64,000 nucleotides of DNA from Selaginella moellendorffii. Taxonomy: Eukaryota > Streptophyta > Lycopodiopsida > Selaginellales > Selaginellaceae. The notes below the pieces were generated by a model that ran no database searches, was not told the DNA's origin, and saw only the letters and a program-made list of their open reading frames with translations. Within the stretch, counting starts at the first letter, position 1. Every line of letters begins with the position of its first letter. This document shows positions 56,461-64,000 of the stretch, piece after piece. The translations under genes and the position numbers were made by a program. Location: NCBI RefSeq assembly GCF_000143415.4, contig NW_003314301.1:1610314-1674313 (forward strand). Direction: 5' to 3'.

Positions 56461-56929
56461 GCTAGAGCTACTGGGGGCTGTAAGGGGTTCCAAAAGTATA
56501 ATAGAAATAGTGAGGTTTAGGATAGAGTCTTGAAAGAACTCTCTAATGGTGCTTTTAAATTAACTTGATATTGGGAATTAGGGTTAATAACTTTGGGTGG
56601 GAGTGAGTATAGACTTGGGTGGTGTTAAAAAAGCCACCTAAAGAAATGCTCAAAAGTAACTCTCACTTTTGGAAAGGAAACTGATTGCGGTGCTCCCCGC
56701 TCATATAGAGTGGTGCCCCATTTGAATATCATGTGGTTTATTAGTCCTCACTTGTTCTGCATTACCATTATTTATAGTCTTTTGCTTTTTTTTTCGCTTC
56801 TCATCACATTTTAACTTACATATGAGGGTCTATTGGTATATGCCAATTGTCCTTCTAGAGTGTTCAATCGAGCCTTGGATGACAAAACTTCACCACTAGA
56901 CTATTGTTTCGTGCCTTGACTCAATGGTG
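56461..56929. other. Spacer upstream of AP2-like copy B
   Basis: It probably holds the copy B promoter. Nothing else is recognised. Confidence 0.4.
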
Positions 56930-57032
56930 GTGTTAGCAAGTATAACTATAGATGGAAAGGGACTTAGTAAAGACTGAAGAAGGGATATTGGGGAAGGGTA
57001 TTCCTCATGTCTCTGAACATCCCAAAGATGTT
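56930..57032 (+). repeat. Diverged LTR remnant flanking the young element
   Basis: 56955-57031 aligns without large gaps to 58234-58310 inside the intact LTR (aaagggacttagt, gggatattggggaag, cat-cc-aa-gatg). It stops exactly where the new left LTR begins, so the young element appears inserted into an older relative's LTR. Confidence 0.75.
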
Positions 57033-58654
57033 TGTGAGACACAAAATCCTTAGGCCCCAAAGTGGAGCCGGAAGGGCGCCACATAGTAGTGGCCGAAGCG
57101 AGAGCCAAATGAGCGTAACATGTTTGGACCAAAAGCTCCGACTTGAAAAGTCAAGAGCGGGAGTGGAACTCCCAACGAAGTGCTCGAGGAACGAGCACGA
57201 AACGAGCAAAAGGCGAGGCTCCAAAAAGGGACCCAAAAGGACCAACACATGACACGTGGGAGTGTCCGAGATGGACTCGAGTTGGAGTTCGAAGTGGAGT
57301 CCAAGATGGACCCGAGTTGGAGTCCGAAGTGGAGTCCAAGATGGACCCGAGTTGGAGTCCGAAGTGGAGTCCGAGATGGACCCGAGTTGGAGTCCGAAGT
57401 GGAGTCCGAGATGGACCCGAGATGGAGTCCGAGATGGAGTCCGAAGTGGAGTCCGAGGTGGACCCGAGATGGACCCGAGTTGGAGTCCGAAGTGGAGTCC
57501 AAGATGGAGTCCGAGATGGAGTCCGAGATGGAGTCCGAAGTCGAGACCGAGACCGGGACCGAGACCGAGACCGAGACCGAGCCTGAGCCCGAGTCCGAGT
57601 CTGAATCCGAGTCCAAGTCCGAGTCCGAGTCCGAGTCCGAGTCCGAGTCCGGAGCCTGAGAGGGTGAAAGCCCAAAGCGTTCGTCTCCCAGGCCCTGGGG
57701 GGTTTGGTGAGCTCCAAAAGTATAGTAGGGGGAGGACTGCAGTGGAGCCAGTTTGGCCAGGAAAGGCCAGTTTGGCCCAGGAAGGCCGGACCCAGTGTTG
57801 GGTGATGAGCTGCCCACTGGGAAGTCCAAGACTAGAGTGAACACAGACCGACAAGCGGGGTAGCTTGGTGAAGTGTTCAAGAGCCGGCTCTAGTTCCCCC
57901 GGGAGATTGACTGGCCGATGCTCCTAGTCCAAGTGTGGGTGGCACTACCTACTTGGATACCTGGTGTGGCTCAACGGAACCCGCTCTAAGCCCATGGCTA
58001 GAGCACCCAAGGGCAGAAGGCGAGGAGAGTACCCAGGTGGCTCGCGTAAGGCCACGGTGTTCCGAAATGTTGTCCCAAAGGCCCAGACTGTGGAAAGGAA
58101 GAGGAGCAGTCCTCTGGGGTAGTGACCAAGGACACAGTCGTGTGGTGAGGAAGTCCCAGAGGACCGTGGGACTTAGTGGTCGGGCCTGTGGGTCTCGATC
58201 CAGTGGCAGTGTTGGCAAACACGGCCAGGGGCAGAAAGGGACTTAGTGGGGACTGACAGAGGGATATTGGGGAAGGCTATTCCCCTTGTCAGTGGGCATC
58301 CTAAGGATGCTAAGGAGTGGATCTGAGATGACCACTCACGGATGGTTTGCCTAGTCTTGGAGAGCCAAGACAGTGATGCAAGTGGTATTGGACTACCAGT
58401 GTGGCAAAGGTGATTGGGCATGGCCTTAGCGTAACGGGCTGCTATGTCGGTGGTACCTTTGAGTGTCGGTCATGGGATCGGACACGTGGAGCACTTGGAC
58501 CAAGTGCAAATATTGAGTGGCATGGATGCCATTCTCGGGGCTAGTAAGTCCCAAGTCCTGGATTGGACTTATGGAGGTTGTGAATGAGACTCCTCCAAGT
58601 GGTCAGAGGTGTGGTTAAGTGACTAAAGTAGAATGGAAAATTTAGTCGCTTACA
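57033..58654 (+). mobile_element. Left LTR of a noncoding (LARD-like) LTR retrotransposon
   Basis: It begins TGTGAGACACAAAATCC and ends ...CTTACA, with TG/CA termini, and repeats at 62755 onwards. A primer-binding site follows 3 bp later. Within it are a 35-bp minisatellite (57262-57540), a GAGACC/GAGTCC hexamer array (57540-57655) and many short perfect hairpins, for example GTCTTGG/CCAAGAC at 58354-58371, GGGGAA/TTCCCC at 58269-58285 and GACTAAA/TTTAGTC at 58621-58647. Long frames with Ser-Asp, Arg-Thr or Trp-Ser-Pro repeats on both strands are by-products of the tandem arrays, not genes. Confidence 0.85.
57262..57655. repeat. 35-bp minisatellite grading into hexamer array
   Basis: The basic unit starts gatggacccgagttggagtc and runs 35 bp to the next gatgg. 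Because 35 is not divisible by three, each frame cycles through the same 35-residue super-repeat (MDPSWSPKW..., WTRVGVRSG..., DGPELESEV...). It then passes into (gagacc)n and (gagtcc)n. The right LTR has the same array with different unit counts. Confidence 0.9.
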
Positions 58655-58657
58655 ATT

Positions 58658-58669
58658 TGGTATCGGAGC
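58658..58669 (+). other. Primer-binding site, initiator-tRNA-Met type
   Basis: TGGTATCGGAGC differs at one base from the common plant TGGTATCAGAGC site and sits 3 bp after the LTR end. This fixes the element's orientation as plus. Confidence 0.85.
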
Positions 58670-61140
58670 TGTTCCTTAGTCCGACTTTTATTGGTGCTCA
58701 AGTATATCACCACTAGTGTTGGCATCGGAAGGTCCGAGGAGTGGGCCTATCCTTGAGGAGTAGCAAGTCGGGAAGACATGGCTCTCCATTACAGTTCATG
58801 TGTGAACTTGTAGACGAGGTGGTGGATAGAAAAGGGCCAATAATGGAACGACTTTGGGATCTTGGGAACAGTATATGGTTTTCCTCAAAGAGTTGAGGAT
58901 GTGATCCAGATGAGCGTTTGACTTAGCAAACTGGCTAATGTAGTTGTGGTAAACAACTACAGTTGGGATCACGGGAAAGATAAAGACTCCAAAGCAATAA
59001 AGGAGTCACAAGATTTTCCTCATATAATTGAGGTTGGTGCTCATGAATGTGAGACCAGAAGTAATGACCGTGGGAGGTCAAATACGGAAGAGGACTCAAG
59101 TCCTTGAAAAGGTAGCCGGGGCTACCTCTAATAAATGCTGGAACAACCCAAGGAGTTGGGGGTGTATTAAGTGGATGAGTTGGTGTTCTCATCACATGGA
59201 CAAGTAGTCCTAAGGGGCAAAGGTTGCCCCCAGAGAACAAAATCAAGTGTCGGAGTAACACTTGTGAAAATAGTTCTTTTGAGTAGGACAGGAATGCAAG
59301 AAGTGTATTCCAGTGAGGTAGTGCCTCACAAGTAGGACCTTACGGGTCTGTGGATTAACCAAGTCCAAAACTGCTGGATGACTCAAGTAGAGTCAACGGA
59401 TGGTCCTAAAAGGACTGATGGAAGCATTTGGACTGAGGTGTGTTGTACCCCACAAAGGATGGGGGGGGATCATAGGATCCAAGGATGAGAACAGGGGGTA
59501 TCTCATCGATGGCAAAATGTGCCATGCTAAAGTTATGGGAAAGGTGTTCCCAGAAGAAAACAACTTTGACATAAAGTTGTGTGTGACCTCTATGGTGCAG
59601 TGTTAACGGATGGTTGGCATGAGAAAGAGCGGTGTTGGTCTTGGCAAAGACTTAGACACGAAGGGGAAATGTCATAGAGGTAGGCTCGTGGAGCCGATGG
59701 TGTGGAGATACCAAATGTGCCAAGGTGTGATACCTTGAGGCTATGTTGGTGGGTTCATGAGAACCCCTTGCCAAAGGAATCCCAATGGAAATGGGAATAG
59801 CATAGCCTAAGCTGCAGAGCATGCAGTTGGAGTGTGGTGACCCAGATAATGATGGAGGTGTGAAAGCACCAAGCAATGAGTTGTAGGACTTGACAACTAT
59901 GAGGCAACTAAGCAAGAGGTGCAAAATAACTGGTTAAACGGGTAGAATGTAGCTACCCAAGACTTCTTAATAGCATAGGGAAGTTGGATATACCCTTACG
60001 GGGGATAAGTTGCTTGTGTTGCGATATAGTAAGTCAATGTCATAAAAGGAAATACTCATTGTCAAGAAAGCCATCATTGGGACACCCAAACACTCTAAAA
60101 CACCAGAAGGTGGTGTTTGATGTCGCGAGGGCAATGGATAAAGCCCAAGGGACTAAGTCCCTAGCGAATGATGGATAGAAGGTGCTATCCAAATGTCCAA
60201 GGTTGCGGAGACAGGAGAGGACTGTCTACCCGAGTTGGACAAAGCCAAAAATAGAATTTTGGCAAGGTTAGTGATGGGCATGTAAAGGCCCATAAGCAAC
60301 AATGTAATCCCAGTGTGTGGGATTATAAGGTGAGCATACCCGGATTGAGGAACCACTCCCTAGGCTATTAGGTAGGTTCATCCTTAAGAATATTTGCTAA
60401 AGCATGATAGAAAGTGCAAAGCTATCCTCCTGGTCTGGAGGAGAATAACCAAAGGAAACGTGTGAAGCCAAAAAACAAGAAGTAAGGGGATAGAACCAAA
60501 CCGTAGGAATCAAAGGGCATAACCAAGGTTGGTTATGCCAGCTGGGAGTGGAGAATCAAGTGGGGGCTCGAGGGTGTTGCCGCTAGCAACCGTGATGCCA
60601 TGGAGAGTCTAAAATATGGAATTGTCCATGTTAGACTATGTGGCATTTGGAAGGTTTGCAAAAAGGGAGGCCTTAGCAAGCTGAGGGACAGAGTTCCTTC
60701 AAGGTTCCCAAAGACGATTCTAGGTAGCTTAGTACCTAGAAAGGCCAAGTGTAAATGGTTCATGGAACACGCGAAATCAGAGTGGCGCAGCAGAAGCGTG
60801 GTCTTGAAGCTTGCCATGAGGCAAGGCTATCAAGGTTAGGGAAGTAGTTCCCGAGTGTTCAAAGAGAGGGCTTTGAACGAAAGTCGATGGTCAAGGACTT
60901 TCACGCTTATGCAGGAACCATGTTACAGTGGTCGGAGGACTTGCCAAGCGAGATTGGCACGTCGGGGGAACAAATACCCTAGTTGAAGGTGATAACTTCA
61001 AAAAGGGTGGGCCATGGGGTTGAGCATGGAGGAGTCCATGCGTGATCACAGACATGTCAAGTGAGAGGACTTGGCAGTGTGGAGGAACTAGGTTCCTAAG
61101 CTGTGATCTGTAGCGCGCTTTAAAAATAAGTTGGTGCACC

Positions 61141-61253
61141 GGCGTGGGGAGTCACGCCAGGCATCTTGTGTGATGCCGTCCGTAGATGCATATACGGAGG
61201 TTGGGTTCGAGTCCCGACCCTCTAGTGCTTGGGTTCGAGTCCCAAATCACTAG
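61141..61253 (+). other. Five contiguous hairpins, two with tRNA T-arm-like loops
   Basis: Stems in order: GGCGTG/CACGCC (61141-61158), GGCATC/GATGCC (61160-61177), TCCGTA/TACGGA (61179-61198), GGTTGGG/CCCGACC with one T-G pair (61199-61219), and CTAGTG-c-TTGGG/CCCAA-at-CACTAG (61222-61253). The last two share the loop TTCGAGT, and GGTTCGAGTCC matches the tRNA B box. Spacers are 0-2 bases. A sixth stem AATATGAG/CTCATATT follows at 61272-61291. Confidence 0.8.
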
Positions 61254-62562
61254 GGCGTGGTGATGGTTTGGAATATGAGGACACTCATATTTCGGTGGTC
61301 ATGGACTCTCAGTGGGGAGACTGGTTTGGGCACACCGCCAAGCGAGGGATGCCTTGGAGTCGTGATGTACGGTTAGATTGCTTAGTGTGAAAGCTCAGCA
61401 TATCTAACTTGAACGCTTTGGTGCAAGTGGCACCAAGGTCGTGGTGAGTGAGATGGGGACACCTAATCTCAGTTGCTATGAACCCTTGGCCGTAAGGGCT
61501 AGCTTGGGTGCACCGCCAAGTGTAGGGGATGCCCCCGGGGTTATAGTCAACAACTTGGAGGTCTAGAAGACCAAGTACCTCTTGGCAACTCTGTTAAGGT
61601 GCCAAGGTGAGATCACTAGGTGATTTTATGGCCAGATAAGGACAAGGTCCTTGGTTGGCTAAGGAATGAAGTTCCTGGTTCAAAATGTTGAAATTGAACT
61701 GTTTAAGGTGGTGTGGCTGGGTCGTGATGACCAAGTGGGAAGAGCACCTAAGGGAAATAAACTATGTCCGTGCGATGGCATAGTGAGTCCGAGGAAAGTA
61801 GTCTCTATAAAAGACCCATGGGAGGGTCACGAAGTTGGGCCGTGGATAGAGCCCATAGCAGAAGATGCTAAAGAGACGTATTAGGGGTGAACATCCTCTG
61901 GACTTGGCAAAGAAGAGTCTTTGCTATGGAACCGAAACAATACCTCAAGGAGGGAGGTAGAGATTCGATGTTACTTGGTGCAACAATCAACGGATAGGAG
62001 CAAAAGATGAGTGGCCAAGATAGGGCCGTGGAATCCTTTGGAAGGAATCCAAGTGACAAAGTTAGGCGAGGAACACTAATGTGTTGGACGCTAACAAGTT
62101 GCGGGAAAGGAAGTGTGTTTCCAAAGAGCGATTCTGAAATGCTCCGATTTGGCGAAAGTGGAAGCTCCAAGGGAGGGAGCGGTAAGGTAGCCAAATGATG
62201 GGGCCATGAACAGCCCTAGCACAAAGTATGATAACTGGAACTTTGGCACGAAATAGAAGAGAGGATGATGGTGCCCTCGAGTAGAGAACTTCCTAGGATG
62301 GGAAGTGGAGATGCACAAAAGGTGCAAGGCAAGGTGTCGGAGACACCTAGGAAATTGACTCCAAGAAGTCAAAATTCAAAATTCCAAAGTGCAAAGGTTA
62401 TATCGATGGAAATTGAGACTACTTGAGAAGGAGTAGTGGGATTGACTTAGAGAAGGGTCTCTAAGAGGTTTAGCAAGAACTAAACCAATAAAATGAGAGA
62501 ACCACTATATGTGGTCCAATCAGTCTCTAAGTTGGAGAGACTACCCTCCTTAGAGGATATGC

Positions 62563-62652
62563 AAAAGGCATGGTGAGCCTTCAATGTCCAACCATTGACG
62601 AATATGGAAAAGGTATGGTGAGCCTTCAATGTCACACCATTGACAAATATTG
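62563..62652 (+). repeat. 45-bp tandem duplication near the right LTR
   Basis: Two adjacent 45-bp units starting aaaagg(c/t)atggtgagcct, with minor differences, lie about 100 bp before the right LTR. Confidence 0.85.
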
Positions 62653-62754
62653 GCTACGCGCCAAGGATGGAAATGGTAACACATGCGGGTGTTACTTTAT
62701 AAAATGGTTCACCGTTCGATGAGGACATCGAACTTCGTCTATGGGTGGTGGAGT

Positions 62755-63231
62755 TGTGAGACACAAAATCCCTAGGCCCCAAAGTGGAGCCGGAAGGGCG
62801 CCACATGGTAGTGGCCGAAGCGAGAGCCAAACGAGCGTAACATGTTTGGACCAAAAGCTCCGACTTGAAAAGTCAAGAGCGGGAGTGGAACTCCCAACGA
62901 AGTGCTCGAGGAACGAGCACGAAGCGAGCAAAAGGCGAGGCTCCAAAAAGGGACCCAAAAGGACCAACACATGACACGTGGGAGTGTCCGAGATGGACTC
63001 GAGTTGGAGTTCAAAGTGGAGTCCAAGATGGACCCGAGTTGGAGTCCGAAGTGGAGTCCAAGATGGACCCGAGTTGGAGTCCGAAATGGAGTCCGAGATG
63101 GACCCGAGTTGGAGTCCGAGATGGAGTCCGAGATGGACCCGAGATGGACCCGAGATGGAGTCCGAGATGGAGTCCGAGATGGAGTCCGAGATGGAGTCTG
63201 AGATGGAGTCCGAAGTCGAGACCGAGACCGG

Positions 63232-63263
<32 letters not shown>

Positions 63264-64000
63264 TCGGGACCGAGACCGAGACCGAGGCCGAGGCCGAGAC
63301 CGAGCCCGAGCCCGAGTCCGAGTCCGAATCCGAGTCCGAGTCCAAGTCCGAGTCCGAGTCCGAGTCCGAGTCCGAGTCCGAGTCCGGAGCCTGAGAGGGT
63401 GAAAGCCCAAAGCGTTCGTCTCCCAGACCCTGGGGGGTTTGGTGAGCTCCAAAAGTATAGTAGGGGGAGGACTGCAGTGGAGCCAGTTTGGCCAGGAAAG
63501 GCCAGTTTGGCCTAGGAAGGCCGGACCCAGTGTTGGGTGATGAGCTGCCCACTGGGAAGTCCAAGACTAGAGTGAACACAGACCGACAAGCGGGGTAGCT
63601 TGGTGAAGTGTTCAAGAGCCGGCTCTAGTTCCCCCGGGAGATTGACTGGTCGATGCTCCCAGTCCAAGTGTGGGTGGCACTACCTACTTGGATACCTGGT
63701 GTGGCTCAATGGAACCCGCTCTAAGCCCATGGCTAGAGCACCCAAGGGCAGAAGGCGAGGAGAGTACCCAGGTGGCTCGCGTAAGGCCACGGTGTTCCGA
63801 AATGTTGTCCCAAAGGCCCAGACTGTGGAAAGGAAGAGGAGCAGTCCTCTGGGGTAGTGACCAAGGACACAGTCGTGTGGTGAGGAAGTCCCAGAGGACC
63901 GTGGGACTTAGTGGTCGGGCCTGTGGGTCTCGATCCAGTGGCAGTGTTGGCAAACACGGCCAGGGGCAGAAAGGGACTTAGTGGGGACTGACAGAGGGAT
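62755..64000 (+). mobile_element. Right LTR, cut off by the window edge
   Basis: It starts TGTGAGACACAAAATCC and follows the left LTR closely. The net length difference over the shared part is about 13 bp, all inside the tandem array; elsewhere only scattered substitutions are seen. Near-identity of the LTRs implies recent insertion. The window ends at the equivalent of 58265 in the left LTR. Confidence 0.9.

Larger units (their letters stand above)
58655..62754 (+). mobile_element. Internal region of the LTR element, noncoding and hairpin-rich
   Basis: This 4.1-kb interval has no frame with gag, protease, RT, RNase H or integrase motifs; the longest open frames (about 90-110 codons) are unrelated on both strands. 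It is therefore a non-autonomous large retrotransposon derivative that must be mobilised in trans. By eye it is packed with perfect short stem-loops (for example 58940-58960, 59111-59126, 59214-59230, 59244-59264, 59560-59580, 61141-61291), far more than chance. A purine-rich tract (gggtggtggag) directly precedes the right LTR and can serve as polypurine tract. Confidence 0.8.

Noticed and set aside
57797-57830. Possible hammerhead-ribozyme core (tgatgag ... gggaag) in the LTR, as in plant retrozymes
   Set aside because: The invariant C before TGATGA is G here, GAAA is not present and the three stems cannot be drawn around it.
57007-57880. Several long overlapping frames (up to 296 codons) with Ser-Asp, Arg-Thr, Leu-Gly-Leu or Trp-Ser-Pro repeats
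   Set aside because: They are produced by the 35-bp and hexamer tandem arrays in the LTR, occur on both strands and all frames, and recur at 62,692-63,615 in the other LTR.
59400-59606. 68-codon frame in the LTR-element interior resembling a pol or gag piece
   Set aside because: No zinc knuckle, protease or RT signature could be confirmed; surrounding frames are closed.

Overview
The window looks like nuclear DNA of a small-genome vascular plant, most probably the lycophyte Selaginella (S. moellendorffii type). Reasons: the genes are plant families with many very short GT-AG introns (about 45-65 bp, plus two apparent GC-AG introns); intergenic gaps are often under 150 bp; a dynein-regulatory-complex gene is present, as expected of plants with swimming sperm; PPR, P450 and germin-like genes occur; and Ty3/gypsy-type debris is abundant. 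The species is inferred from these traits, not proven.

Region 1 (1-28.4 kb) is gene-dense. A divergent pair opens it: an AAA-type ATPase (minus, running off the left edge) and a MAPK-like kinase (plus). A nepenthesin-type aspartic protease and a small membrane-anchored protein follow. Next comes a compact minus-strand series of four genes: DUF3527 protein, NUP93, DRC4/GAS8 and mitochondrial beta-ketoacyl-ACP synthase. They are separated by only 72, 135 and 80 bp, and a degenerate duplicate of the synthase 3' end lies beyond. After these are an 86-residue three-exon membrane protein, a group-A (ABI5/ABF-like) bZIP factor, UTP6 and two germin-like proteins.

Region 2 (28.4-57 kb) is rearranged and repeat-rich. 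It holds intact or near-intact genes (a cytochrome P450 and one plant gene of unknown function). It also holds fragments: a PPR gene with two in-frame stops and its partly inverted second copy, a PfkB kinase with an inverted exon, TFIIA large subunit, a CCR/DFR-like reductase and isovaleryl-CoA dehydrogenase. A gypsy element lies in two halves 14 kb apart, and another gypsy element is scrambled and carries an intron-like insert. Three pieces or copies of a diverged double-AP2-domain family are present.

Region 3 (57-64 kb) is a young LTR element with 1.6-kb LTRs, a tRNA-type primer binding site and a 4.1-kb internal region without recognisable coding capacity. The LTR carries a 35-bp minisatellite and hexamer arrays that generate meaningless repeat ORFs in all frames. 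The internal region and much of the LTR are tiled with short perfect hairpins, including contiguous ones at 61,141-61,253 with tRNA T-arm-like loops. A diverged LTR remnant next to the element shows one compensatory base-pair change. This structured noncoding element is the most unusual thing in the window.
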